Assembly (NCBI GenBank): GCA_938012815.1
Contig: CALLVV010000002.1
Span: 6,960-70,959 of the forward strand
DNA length: 64,000 bases
Direction of reading: 5' to 3'
DNA from: an uncultured Propionibacteriaceae bacterium
Lineage (GTDB): Bacteria > Actinomycetota > Actinomycetes > Propionibacteriales > Propionibacteriaceae
The first letter of the stretch is position 1. Every line of letters starts with the position of its first letter. This document shows, in pieces, positions 47,954 through 57,042 of the stretch. The notes under the pieces were generated by a model, which had not been told where the DNA came from, did not search any database, and saw nothing but the letters and a program-made list of their open reading frames with translations. The translations under genes and the position numbers were made by a program.

Positions 47954-49180
47954 TCAGCCGAGCAGCCCCATGCGTTCGGCCTCGGTGCGAAGCGACTCGC
48001 GGGCCTCCGGTCTGGCCGCCTCGATCAGACCCATCGCCTGGTCGCGCTGGGAGGCCCCGAAGACGCGGGCGGTGTTGTGTTCCGTGACCACCCAGGACGG
48101 TTGCAGCGACGTCGTGGGTTCCGTGAGTTTCGGCACGATGGTGGAACGGTTCGCCTTCGGGTGCCACGACTTCAACGCGATGATCGCCTGCCCACCCGGG
48201 GAGTGCAGCGCCCCGACGATGAAATCGGCCTGCCCGCCGGTTCCGGAGATGATGCGGTCGTTGACGCGGGTGGCGTTGACGGCCCCGAACAGGTCAACCT
48301 GCAGCGCGGTGTTGATGCTGGTCACCGCCGGTTGCCGGGCGATGTTCCCGGGGCTGTTCGTGGTTTCGCAACGCAGTAGCCGCAGCTGCGGGTTGTCGTC
48401 GGCCCAGGCGTAGAGCTCCTCGGAGCCGTAGGCGAAGGTCGCGGTGATGGGGTGGGTCTCGTCGAGGGCACCGGAACGCAGCAGCCCGAAGAAACCATCG
48501 GCCATCAGTTCGGTCCACACCCTGAGGCCACGGCTGTTCCGCAACGCCTGCATCACCGCCTCCGGCAGCGCACCGATTCCGAGTTGGAGTGTGGCGCCGT
48601 CGGGCACCATCGCCGCGAGCCTCTCCCCGACCGCCGCGGATTCGTCGTCGATCCTGGCCTCGGGCGCCACCGGCACCGGTTCGGCGATCTCGACGGCCAG
48701 GTCGATGTCGTCGACCGACAACACCCCGTCGCCGTGGATGAACGGGAGGTTCTCGTTGATCTGCGCCACCAGGACCGCGCCGCGCTGTTTCGCGGCGTCG
48801 ATGGCGCCGGGCAGCACCTGCACCTCGATGCCGAGGCTGACCCTCCCGTCGACGACCCGCGAGGTCTGCACCGCGACGACGTCCGGGGGCAGCGAGACAC
48901 GAAACAGCTGGGGGGTGGTGGACAGCCGCGCCGGGTAGTAGTCGACGCGGGGATTGCCGCGCAAACCGGACCCGACGAAGGTGGTTTCGATCCGCACCCC
49001 CTCGCGTTCCGGCAGCCTGCCGAGCCCGTTGACGATGAACAACCGGTACTCGGGGATGGCCTCGTCCAGCAGCCCGAGCAGGGCACGTGGAGTACCAAAG
49101 CTGCCCTGGGTGACGATGCGGGGATTTCCGGGCAGCCCGGGCAGAGCAGCGGCCAGCTGCTCGGGGGCGACGATTCTCAC
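47954..49180 (-). CDS. Acetyl-CoA hydrolase/transferase family protein
   Basis: A 408-residue CoA-transferase of the acetyl-CoA hydrolase / 4-hydroxybutyrate CoA-transferase class. Recognisable parts are the N-terminal segment PGNPRIVTQGSFGTPRALL, GATLQLGIGALPEAVMQAL, and the C-terminal domain with ISGTGGQADFIVGA. In this family a Glu forms the CoA thioester intermediate. Possible substrates are acetyl-, succinyl- or propionyl-CoA; in propionibacteria such enzymes link acetate and succinate or propionate. It starts at a GTG (49180) five bases after the metallopeptidase stop, so the two are co-transcribed. Confidence 0.85.
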   Translation of the reverse strand: MRIVAPEQLAAALPGLPGNPRIVTQGSFGTPRALLGLLDEAIPEYRLFIVNGLGRLPEREGVRIETTFVGSGLRGNPRVDYYPARLSTTPQLFRVSLPPDVVAVQTSRVVDGRVSLGIEVQVLPGAIDAAKQRGAVLVAQINENLPFIHGDGVLSVDDIDLAVEIAEPVPVAPEARIDDESAAVGERLAAMVPDGATLQLGIGALPEAVMQALRNSRGLRVWTELMADGFFGLLRSGALDETHPITATFAYGSEELYAWADDNPQLRLLRCETTNSPGNIARQPAVTSINTALQVDLFGAVNATRVNDRIISGTGGQADFIVGALHSPGGQAIIALKSWHPKANRSTIVPKLTEPTTSLQPSWVVTEHNTARVFGASQRDQAMGLIEAARPEARESLRTEAERMGLLG

Positions 49181-49187
49181 TTCAGCC

Positions 49188-50066
49188 TCACAGGTCCTGG
49201 GTGTCGAAGGTGTTGCAGGAGGAAGGATTACCGGAGTCGAACCCGATGCTCAACCAGCGCTGCCGCTGCTCGGAGCTGCCGTGGGTCCACGACTCGGGGT
49301 TGACGAATCCACCCTGCTGTTTCTGGATGTGGTCGTCACCGACGGAACGGGCTGCGTCCGCTATGCGCAGCAGGTCATCCTTGCTGACCGCCTTGATCGG
49401 CGAGTTCGAGTCCTTCATGACCTGGTTGAACACCACCCCGGCGTAGCAGTCGGCCTGGAGTTCGAGCCGCACCTGTGCGGAATCGGCTCCGGTACCGCGC
49501 GTGACCTTGCGCATGGTTCCGTCGAGGTTCTGGACGTGGTGCCCGAACTCGTGGGCGACGATATAGAGCTCAGCCGCATCCCCGCCGGAGGCACCGAGCT
49601 GTTTGAGGAGCTGACCGACGTAGGAGTCGTCGATGTAGACGGTGGAGTCACCGGAGCAGTAGAACGGCCCCATCTCGGTCTGCCCCACCCCGCAGGCGGT
49701 GTTGATGGTGCCAAAGAACAGTTTCACCGTGGCGTACTTGTAGTTCGTTGCCGTTTTCGACCAGTAGCTCTGCAGGACCTTCTCGTAGAGCAGCCAGCGG
49801 CATTCGCGGTTGGCGTTGACGTTGACGTCCTTCTGTTTGCAGTGGTCGAGATCGCTGCCCTGCACCACCGGTTGGGTGTCCTGACCCGACCCGGACCCGA
49901 GCAGGTCGGAGACGTTGATGCCGAGCCGTGGGCCGACGAACACGACCAGCAGCATCAGCACCAACCCGCCGACGCCACCGCCCAAGGCCATCCGGCCACC
50001 ACCCCCACCACCCGAGGCGCGTTGAGTGTGCGAATCGGACAGGTCCACGCTATCGCGATAGTCCAT
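49188..50066 (-). CDS. Neutral zinc metallopeptidase (YpfJ family)
   Basis: A 292-residue membrane-anchored peptidase of the PF04228 family. A short Gly-rich cytosolic start is followed by a membrane helix (about residues 26-48) and an external catalytic domain with the zinc motif HEFGHHVQ (His near residue 170) and a downstream Glu in LELQADCYAG. Conserved Cys residues flank the domain and probably form disulfides. The start ATG at 50066 follows AGGAGGTGG. Its substrates are unknown. Confidence 0.88.
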   Translation of the reverse strand: MDYRDSVDLSDSHTQRASGGGGGGRMALGGGVGGLVLMLLVVFVGPRLGINVSDLLGSGSGQDTQPVVQGSDLDHCKQKDVNVNANRECRWLLYEKVLQSYWSKTATNYKYATVKLFFGTINTACGVGQTEMGPFYCSGDSTVYIDDSYVGQLLKQLGASGGDAAELYIVAHEFGHHVQNLDGTMRKVTRGTGADSAQVRLELQADCYAGVVFNQVMKDSNSPIKAVSKDDLLRIADAARSVGDDHIQKQQGGFVNPESWTHGSSEQRQRWLSIGFDSGNPSSCNTFDTQDL

Positions 50067-50118
50067 GTGCCACCTCCTCTGACCGGTTCAGCCTAGTGGG
50101 ATCCGGACGATCAACGCC

Positions 50119-51495
50119 TCAGGACGCCAAGACCCCGCGCAAGCTCTCGGCGAAATTCCGGGCCTGCACCGGTGCCAGGTCCCCGTACTGCAACAGCAAC
50201 GCTGGGGGATGGTCACGCATCGCGAAATCCCCCAGCGTCGAGACCTGGTATCCGGCATCCTCCAGCCGCATCTGCACCACCAGCTCGTCGGCCCTCTCGG
50301 GCAGGTGCAACACCAGTTCCGTGCCACTCGGATCGCCGAAGATCCGCACATCGGGCACCAGTGTGCCGAGCGCCGTGAGCAACGCCGCCCGACGTTCCCC
50401 GAACAACGCGAGTGCCCTGTTGCGGTGCCGATACATGGCTCCGGAGGACATGTAATGGGCCAGCGCCCGCGCCGAGAAGTCCGAGACCATCGCGACATCC
50501 GCGGCGCGCCTGCGGAACTCGTCATCAACCACCAGCCACACCAGCCCCAGCTCTGGGGTGATGAGCTTCGAGGAGGAACCGATGTAGATCACCCTCACGC
50601 CCTCCCCCGCCATGGAGAACAGCGTCGGCTGGGGAGCATGTCCGTAGGTGAACTCGGCGTCAAGATCGTTCTCGATGATGACCCCGCCAGTGTGAGCCGA
50701 CCACTCCAGCAGTTCCCGGCGACGCCCGGCGCTCATCGCGACCCCGGTGGGCCACTGCCGTGCCGGGGTGACGTGAACCACCTTGTCGGCACCGGTCAGC
50801 ATGTCAATCCTGAGGCCTTCCTCGTCCACGGGCACGCAGTGCACCCGGCAACCCTCGTTGATGAGATGCCGCTGCACCCTCGGATACCCGGGATCCTCGA
50901 TGGCGACCCCGCGGCCTCGCAGCTCCAGCCCGTGGACGATGTCCCCGAGCACACTTCCAATGCACGGTCGCAACACGATCCGATCGGATTCCAGCACCAT
51001 GCCGCGGAAAGAACGCAAGTGATCGCTGAGCGCCTTCCGCAGGGCCGCGATGCCGTTCGTCATCTCGAATGGATCAATGGCCTCCCGCCAGGCCCGGTTC
51101 CAGTCCCGCAGATTGATCACGGAGTTGTCCGCACCCCCGGGAACGGTCAGGTTCACCGATGGGGCGGACCCGGCCTGGTTCCTGGCCGACGTCTCCCCAA
51201 CCTCAGGCGGGCAACCCCGCAAAAGGTCCCGCGCGCCCTGACTGATGCGGGTGCCGCTGCCCTGCGAGGACGTGACCAGACCCAATCCGCCGAGGGTCTC
51301 GTAGGCCTCGACGACGCAGGAACGTGAGACGTCGTACTCCTCGGCGAATCTTCTGGACGAGGGCAAGGGGTCGCCGTCGGCGAGACTGCCGTCCTCGATC
51401 CCGCGTCTGATCGCCGCGACGATGCGATGGGGAATCGGCGTGATCCCGGGTTCGAGGACCAGGCGCTGCTGAATTGGTAGTGCGGTCCTTGCCAT
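50119..51495 (-). CDS. MocR-type transcriptional regulator (GntR head, aminotransferase-like body)
   Basis: A 458-residue MocR/GabR/PdxR-class regulator. The GntR-type winged helix (about residues 20-90) includes LPSSRRFAEEYDVSRSCVVE, and the body is a fold-type I aminotransferase domain with the PLP-binding Lys in GSSSKLITPELGLVW (about residue 325) and VIIENDLDAEF supplying the Asp. It is divergent from eutH with a 285-base shared space that contains a 10-base direct repeat, so it is the likely regulator of the eut operon. PLP might react with ethanolamine or an amino compound as signal, which is speculative. Confidence 0.87.
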   Translation of the reverse strand: MARTALPIQQRLVLEPGITPIPHRIVAAIRRGIEDGSLADGDPLPSSRRFAEEYDVSRSCVVEAYETLGGLGLVTSSQGSGTRISQGARDLLRGCPPEVGETSARNQAGSAPSVNLTVPGGADNSVINLRDWNRAWREAIDPFEMTNGIAALRKALSDHLRSFRGMVLESDRIVLRPCIGSVLGDIVHGLELRGRGVAIEDPGYPRVQRHLINEGCRVHCVPVDEEGLRIDMLTGADKVVHVTPARQWPTGVAMSAGRRRELLEWSAHTGGVIIENDLDAEFTYGHAPQPTLFSMAGEGVRVIYIGSSSKLITPELGLVWLVVDDEFRRRAADVAMVSDFSARALAHYMSSGAMYRHRNRALALFGERRAALLTALGTLVPDVRIFGDPSGTELVLHLPERADELVVQMRLEDAGYQVSTLGDFAMRDHPPALLLQYGDLAPVQARNFAESLRGVLAS

Positions 51496-51609
51496 GCCAG
51501 ACAGGCTACCCAGCGGCCGAGTCCCTCGGACCGATTCAACCCAGACCCACGGGAAACTGGCTCAACGGGGAACATCCGAACCGCCCCACAGGTAACGCGC
51601 CATCGCTCA

Positions 51610-51642
51610 AAGTGGTCTGCCGTTTTCGTGCTAAGTGGTCTG
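51610..51642. promoter_or_regulatory. Direct repeat in the MocR-eutH promoter region
   Basis: AAGTGGTCTG occurs at 51610-51619 and again at 51633-51642, a 23-base period (about two helical turns). MocR regulators such as GabR and PdxR bind direct repeats, so this pair is the best operator candidate. The rest of 51496-51780 has no gene and no clear promoter boxes. Confidence 0.5.
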
Positions 51643-51780
51643 GGAAACTTCCTGCAGGATCGGCACCATGTTCCTGTCCGTGGGTGCGCGGGTGACTGTG
51701 GGTGGCCTCGTGATACGCGGATGCGAGTGGGATCCCAACGAGGGATCTGGACAAGGTACGGGACAGACACAGGAGTCGCA

Positions 51781-52923
51781 GTGGGCATCAACGAGATCAT
51801 CCTCTGGATATTGATGATGTGCATGGTCCTCGGCGGCATAGACCGGGCCATCGGGAACAAGTTCGGCCTGGGGGAACAGTTCGAGGAGGGCTTCAACGCC
51901 CTCGGTCCCCTGGCACTCGCCATGGTCGGCATCATCTCGCTCTCACCGGTGCTCGCGACGCTGCTGGGGCCGATCATCAACCCGGTCTATGCGCTCGTCG
52001 GCGCTGATCCCGCAATGTTCGCGGGCACCCTGCTGGCCTGTGACATGGGAGGCTGGCCCTTGGCCCAGCAGATGACTGAGAACCCGCAGGCGGCTCAGCT
52101 GTCGGGTCTGGTGCTCGGATCCATGATGGGCGCGACGATCGTGTTCACGATCCCCGTCTCCCTCGGGATCATCGAGAAGGACGACCGTGGCTTCCTGGCC
52201 AAGGGAATCCTGGCGGGCATCTGCACCATTCCCGTCGGTGTATTGGTCTCCGGCCTGATCGCAGGCTTCCCGATCGGCATGGTGCTGATCAACCTCATCC
52301 CCATCGTCACTGCCGCCCTGCTCATCGCTTTCGGCCTGTGGCGCTTCCCCAACGCCATGACCACCGGCTTCGAGTGGTTCGGCAAGATCCTGCTCGCCAT
52401 CATCACCGTCGGTCTCATGATCGCCGTTCTCGAACAGGTGCTGAGCATCAAGATCATGCCCGAGGGCTGGGAGCTCAAGCCCGTCACCGAGGGCCTCGAA
52501 ACGGTTGGACTCATCGCCATCGTGCTGCTGGGCGCCTTCCCCGCGGTCTTCCTCATCATCAAACTCGCAGGCAAACCCCTCGGCAAGGTGGGCAAGCTCA
52601 TCGGAATCAACGACACCGCGGCCGGCGGCATGATCGCCACCCTGGCCAACAACATCCCGATGTTCCAGGTCATGAAGGACATGGACAACCGCGGCAAGGT
52701 GGTCAACTCCGCCTTCGCCGTGAGCGCCGCCTTCGCCTTCGGCGACCACCTCGGTTTCGTGGCCGGGGCAGAGTCCAGCATGATCGCCGCAGTGATCGCC
52801 GGCAAACTCGTGGCGGGTATCGCCGCCGTCGCCCTGGCGTTGCTGTTGTTCGGCAGGTCCCTGCCCAAGACAGAGAATGCCCCGGCACCGGAGGCACCCG
52901 AAACAGCCGCCGAGGGGGCCTGA
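51781..52923 (+). CDS. eutH: Ethanolamine transporter EutH
   Basis: A 380-residue membrane protein with about 10-11 helices and the EutH motifs LACDMGGWPLAQQM, a Gly-rich GGMIATLANNIPMFQ segment and AFGDHLGFVAG. EutH facilitates ethanolamine entry. The start is a GTG at 51781 with AGGAG upstream; a longer open frame from 51628 lacks family sequence. The C-terminal 20 residues are Pro/Ala/Glu-rich. It is the first gene of the eut operon, followed four bases later by eutN. Confidence 0.9.
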   Translation: MGINEIILWILMMCMVLGGIDRAIGNKFGLGEQFEEGFNALGPLALAMVGIISLSPVLATLLGPIINPVYALVGADPAMFAGTLLACDMGGWPLAQQMTENPQAAQLSGLVLGSMMGATIVFTIPVSLGIIEKDDRGFLAKGILAGICTIPVGVLVSGLIAGFPIGMVLINLIPIVTAALLIAFGLWRFPNAMTTGFEWFGKILLAIITVGLMIAVLEQVLSIKIMPEGWELKPVTEGLETVGLIAIVLLGAFPAVFLIIKLAGKPLGKVGKLIGINDTAAGGMIATLANNIPMFQVMKDMDNRGKVVNSAFAVSAAFAFGDHLGFVAGAESSMIAAVIAGKLVAGIAAVALALLLFGRSLPKTENAPAPEAPETAAEGA

Positions 52924-52927
52924 GACG

Positions 52928-53218
52928 ATGCGGATCGCTCGCGTGATCGGCTCTGCGGTCTCAACCATGAAGCCGGACAACATCCGGGGCTCGAAGCTCC
53001 TGATCCTGAGAGCCGCCACCCCCGACAACAAACTCTACGGTGATCCCTTCGTGGCGGTGGACGTGGTCAGCGCGGGCACGGGGGAACTCGTCCTGGTGGC
53101 CGACGGAAGCGCCGGCCGTCGCGGCCTGGAGAACGACGCCGCCCCCGTCGACTCGGTGATCATGGCAATCCTCGACTCCTTGGAGGTCGAGGGTGCCGTG
53201 ACCTTCAGAAAGCACTGA
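52928..53218 (+). CDS. eutN: Microcompartment vertex protein EutN/CcmL (BMC-P)
   Basis: A 96-residue pentamer-forming shell protein that caps the vertices of the microcompartment. It shows the family pattern: MRIARVIGSAVSTMKPDN, then GSKLLILRA and VDVVSAGTGELVLVADGSAG, ending with VDSVIMAILDSLEVEG. It overlaps none of its neighbours: 4 bases after eutH, 4 before eutA. Only one BMC-P gene is present, as expected. Confidence 0.92.
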   Translation: MRIARVIGSAVSTMKPDNIRGSKLLILRAATPDNKLYGDPFVAVDVVSAGTGELVLVADGSAGRRGLENDAAPVDSVIMAILDSLEVEGAVTFRKH

Positions 53219-53222
53219 TTCC

Positions 53223-54685
53223 ATGGCAACGAAATCCAGGGAGATGCTCAGCGTCGGGATTGACATCGGAACGACGACGAGCCAGCTCGTCCTCTCGCGC
53301 CTGTCGGTCAGCAACCACGCGCGCGTCGGCCTGGTGCCGCGCCTCGACGTCGACGAACGCATGGTCCTCTACCAGAGCGACCCCCATCTGACACCGCTGT
53401 CGGCCCCTGATGAGATCAACGTCGGGGCACTGGTGGGAATGATCCACCGCGAGTACGAGCGCGCGAACATCGACGCATCGCAGGTAGAGACCGGGGCTGT
53501 CATCATCACCGGCGAAACCGCCCGCACCCGCAACGCGGAAGCAATCCTCCAGGGCCTGTCCGATCTGGCGGGCGAATTCGTGGTCACCGTCGCGGGGCCG
53601 AGCCTGGAATCCCAGATCGCCGGGCGCGGCTCCGGCGCCAGCGACTGGGCCGCCGAGCATTACGCCACCATCGTGAACGTCGACATCGGGGGCGGCTCCG
53701 CGAACGCGGCGCTCTTCCGGGCCGGCAAACACGTCTCCTCCGCCGCGATCATGGTCGGCGGCAGGCAGGCCATGGTCAATCCCGACACCGGAGTGCTGGA
53801 GCATCTCAAACCCGGCGGCCAGGTGGTCGTGGAGACCCTCGGCCTGACCGACCTCGTGGTCGGCCAACCAGCTCCTGTGCCCGCGCTGCGACGCTTCACC
53901 GACGCGATGGCCGACGTCGTCATCGACCTGGTACTCGGCACGACCTCACCGCTGGCCGAGAAACTGGCCCTCACCACTCCCCTCGACATCGACGGCCCGG
54001 TCGCTGCCTATTTCGTTTCTGGAGGGGTCGGTGCCGCCTATTACGCGAACCTGCCCTGCTCCACCATCCAGGAGATCGCCCGTTTCGGTGATGTCGGCCC
54101 TCTGTTCGCGCAGTCGCTGCGGGAAACCCGCGCTGGCAGCAGCTTCACGTCGAGGAACCCGGACAGACCCTGCGCGCGACCGTGCTCGGGGCCGCGAGCC
54201 AACAGGTGACGCTCTCCGGTTCCACGATCTGGGCCGAACGCGAGCATCTGCCGTTGAAGAACCTCCCGGTGATCGAACCGAGGCTGCTCGACGCCGTACC
54301 CGAGTATCGCGACCCGGAAGGTGTCAGGCGTGCCGTCACCCGGGCCGTGAGGCGCTGGGACCGCGGAGAGGCGGACCAGGGGAACTTCGTGATCACTCTC
54401 GACCTGCCCCGGCGGATGGACTATCCCCAGGTGATAGCCATCGCCACGGGCCTGGCGCTGTTCGCCGAGGACTACCTGCCGCGGGGCAAGCCACTGATCC
54501 TGGTCACGGAGGAGGACTACGGGCAGGTGCTCGGCCAGACGATCAAGTCCCGCAGCCCCGACCTGCCGGTCATCGTCGTCGACCAGATCGGTCTCGGGGA
54601 GGGCGATTTCATCGACATCGGGGAGCCGCTGTTCGAGGGCCGGGTCGTCCCGGTCTCAGTGAAGACCCTCGTTTTCTACCAGTAG
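53223..54685 (+). pseudogene. eutA: EutA, ethanolamine ammonia-lyase reactivase, broken by a single-base frameshift
   Basis: Two overlapping frames together make one EutA. The first (53223-54209) has the ATPase start VGIDIGTTTSQLVLS and NVDIGGGSANAALF, runs to LFAQSLRE, then turns to nonsense. A second frame continues exactly there with PRWQQLHVEEPGQTLRATVL and runs to the stop at 54685. The shift is at GGGAAACCC (54121-54129): one more A would restore a 487-residue protein of normal length. EutA exchanges damaged cobalamin in EutBC using ATP. The gene is either truly inactive, read through by slippage, or a sequencing or assembly error. The second half could also start at 54182. Confidence 0.85.
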
Positions 54686-54710
54686 GACCTGAAAGGTGAA
54701 GGAAACAACC

Positions 54711-54740
54711 ATGCGAAACGGTGTGAAGGAGGTGGCCTGA
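54711..54740 (+). other. Nine-codon leader frame overlapping the eutB start
   Basis: ATG at 54711, with the ribosome site AAGGAAACAACC, reads MRNGVKEVA and stops at TGA 54738-54740, sharing one base with the eutB ATG (TGATG). The eutB ribosome site (AGGAGG) lies inside it. It may couple translation of eutB to upstream ribosomes. Confidence 0.4.
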
Positions 54741-56107
54741 TGCTGCTGCGCACGAAACTTTTCGGTGAAACCTACGAGTTTCGCGACCTGAAGGATCTGC
54801 TCGCCAAGGCCAACGAGGAGAAATCGGGTGATCAGCAGGCCGGTATCGCGGCCAGGACCGCGGCTGAGCGGGTGGCGGCTCGGCTGATCCTGGCGGAGGT
54901 GCCGTTGAGTGCCCTGCGCGAGAACCCGGTCGTACCCTACGACGAGGACGAGGTGACGAGGGTCATCGACGACGCGGTCAACGAGACCATCTACTCGGAG
55001 ATCAAGAACTGGACCGTCGGTGAGTTCCGCGAGTGGATCCTCAACAACAACACCACCAGCGAGATGATCCACCGCATCAGCAACGCCCTGACCGGCGAGA
55101 TGGTCGCCGCGGTCACGAAACTGATGAGCAACCTGGACCTGGTGCTCGGCGGCAAGAAGATCCACGTGGTCAAGCACTGCAACAACACCATGGGCCTGCC
55201 GGGTACGCTCGCCTCCCGCAACCAACCGAACCACCCCACCGATTCCGTCGACGGCATCCGCGCCGCCGCCTACGAGGGCCTGTCCTACGGGTCGGGTGAC
55301 TCGGTGATCGGCATCAACCCCTCCGACGACTCGGTCAGCAGCGTCAGTCGCCTGCTGGAGATGACCAAGGAGATCATCGACCGCTGGGAGATCCCCACCC
55401 AGAACTGTGTGCTGGCGCACGTCACCACTCAGATGGAGTGCCTCAAGCGTGGTGTACCCGTCGGCCTGGTGTTCCAGTCGCTCGCGGGCTCACAGAAGGC
55501 CATGGAGAGCTTCGGGGTCAGCATCGACATGATCGACGAGGCCTACGCACTGGCGAAGAAGTACTGCTGGACCCCCGGACCCAACTACATGTACTTCGAG
55601 ACCGGTCAGGGATCCGCGCTGTCAGCGGACGCGCACAACGACGCCGACCAGCTGTGCCTGGAGGCCCGCATCTACTCGATGGCCAAACGGTGGGACCCCT
55701 ACCAGGTCAACACGGTCGTCGGGTTCATCGGACCCGAATATCTCTACGACGCCACCCAGATCACCCGGGCGGGCCTGGAGGACCACTTCATGGGCAAGCT
55801 CACCGGGATCTCCATGGGATGTGACGTCTGCTACACCAACCATGCCAAGGCGACGCAGAACGACCTAGAGAACCTTGCAGTGCTGTTCGCCGCTGCCGGT
55901 GGCAGCTTCATCATGGGTGTACCGCAGGGCGACGACTCCATGCTGTCCTACCAGTCCACCAGCTACCACGACGCCCCGGCGCTGCGACAGGCCCTCGGCC
56001 TGAGCCCGCTGCCCGAATTCACGGCATGGCTGGAGGACATCGGCCTGTGGAAGGACGGACACCTGACCGACCTGGCCGGCGACCCCTCGTTCTTCCTGAA
56101 GAGGTGA
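54740..56107 (+). CDS. eutB: Ethanolamine ammonia-lyase large subunit EutB
   Basis: A 455-residue TIM-barrel subunit that binds ethanolamine and adenosylcobalamin and cleaves the substrate to acetaldehyde and ammonia. Length and sequence are normal: an N-terminal helical part, KIHVVKHCNNTMGLPGTLAS, GLSYGSGDSVIGINPSDDS, and the substrate Glu in YFETGQGSALSADAH. The start ATG at 54740 has a perfect AGGAGGT site. It is followed seven bases later by eutC. Confidence 0.96.
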   Translation: MLLRTKLFGETYEFRDLKDLLAKANEEKSGDQQAGIAARTAAERVAARLILAEVPLSALRENPVVPYDEDEVTRVIDDAVNETIYSEIKNWTVGEFREWILNNNTTSEMIHRISNALTGEMVAAVTKLMSNLDLVLGGKKIHVVKHCNNTMGLPGTLASRNQPNHPTDSVDGIRAAAYEGLSYGSGDSVIGINPSDDSVSSVSRLLEMTKEIIDRWEIPTQNCVLAHVTTQMECLKRGVPVGLVFQSLAGSQKAMESFGVSIDMIDEAYALAKKYCWTPGPNYMYFETGQGSALSADAHNDADQLCLEARIYSMAKRWDPYQVNTVVGFIGPEYLYDATQITRAGLEDHFMGKLTGISMGCDVCYTNHAKATQNDLENLAVLFAAAGGSFIMGVPQGDDSMLSYQSTSYHDAPALRQALGLSPLPEFTAWLEDIGLWKDGHLTDLAGDPSFFLKR

Positions 56108-56114
56108 CCTCACG

Positions 56115-57032
56115 ATGAATGAAAAACTCGAAGAGATCGTCGCCCGCGTCATCGCGGAGTTGAAGCGCGACGGCATCACTCCCCCTGACGAGGCCACTCT
56201 CGTCCCCGCGGCCACGGGCAACGGCGTTGCCGCGTCCGGAGACCTGGTGATCGACCTGCCGGATCCCACCGTGGAATCCGAACGACGCAGGCTGCGGGTG
56301 GACAACCCCTACGACGCGGACGGGCTGCGCAACCTGTGCGCGACCACCACCGCCCGGATCGGGATCGGTCGCGCGGGTGCCCGGCCCAGGACCGCGTCGC
56401 TGCTGCTGTTCCAGGCCGACCACGCCGTCACCCAGGACGCCATCTACGGCGTCATCAACGAGGACACCAAGGAGAAGCAGAAACTGTTCACGGTGCACAG
56501 CCGGGCCGCGGACCGCTCCGAGTACCTGCTGCGCCCCGACCTGGGACGCCGCCTGACCGACGAGGCCAAGGCCACCATCCAGGAACGCTGCACGAAACAA
56601 CCCGATGTGCAGATCTGCATCGGCGACGGCCTGTCCGCGGCGGCCATCTCGAACAATCTGGGCGACATCTACCCGGTGATCGAGCAGGGGCTCAGCTCTG
56701 CGGGACTCACCCTCGGCACGCCTTTCCTGATCGAGAACTGCCGCGTCGGGATCATGAACGACGTGAACACGATCGTGCAGGCGAAGGTCGTGCTGCTGCT
56801 CATCGGTGAACGCCCCGGACTGGGTATCGCGGACGCCATGAGCGTCTACATGGGATTCGACCCGCAGCCCGGCAAGAGCGACGCCGACCGCGACCTGATC
56901 TGCATGATCACCACCCACGGCGGCACCAACCCCCTCGAGGCCGGCGCCTACGTCGTCGAGGTGGTCAAACGAATGATCCAGCACAGCGCATCCGGCGTGA
57001 AGCTGCGTGCGCTGTCCGGTGGCGAGGACTGA
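56115..57032 (+). CDS. eutC: Ethanolamine ammonia-lyase small subunit EutC
   Basis: A 305-residue subunit that completes the cobalamin site of the lyase. The N-terminal part (about residues 1-65) is variable and amphipathic (MNEKLEEIVARVIAELKRDG), fitting the known lumen-targeting helix of EutC, and the core runs from ATTTARIGIGRAGARPRTAS through VQICIGDGLSAAAISNN to a conserved ENCRVGIMND segment. It directly follows eutB. Confidence 0.95.
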   Translation: MNEKLEEIVARVIAELKRDGITPPDEATLVPAATGNGVAASGDLVIDLPDPTVESERRRLRVDNPYDADGLRNLCATTTARIGIGRAGARPRTASLLLFQADHAVTQDAIYGVINEDTKEKQKLFTVHSRAADRSEYLLRPDLGRRLTDEAKATIQERCTKQPDVQICIGDGLSAAAISNNLGDIYPVIEQGLSSAGLTLGTPFLIENCRVGIMNDVNTIVQAKVVLLLIGERPGLGIADAMSVYMGFDPQPGKSDADRDLICMITTHGGTNPLEAGAYVVEVVKRMIQHSASGVKLRALSGGED

Positions 57033-57042
57033 GGAGACGACC

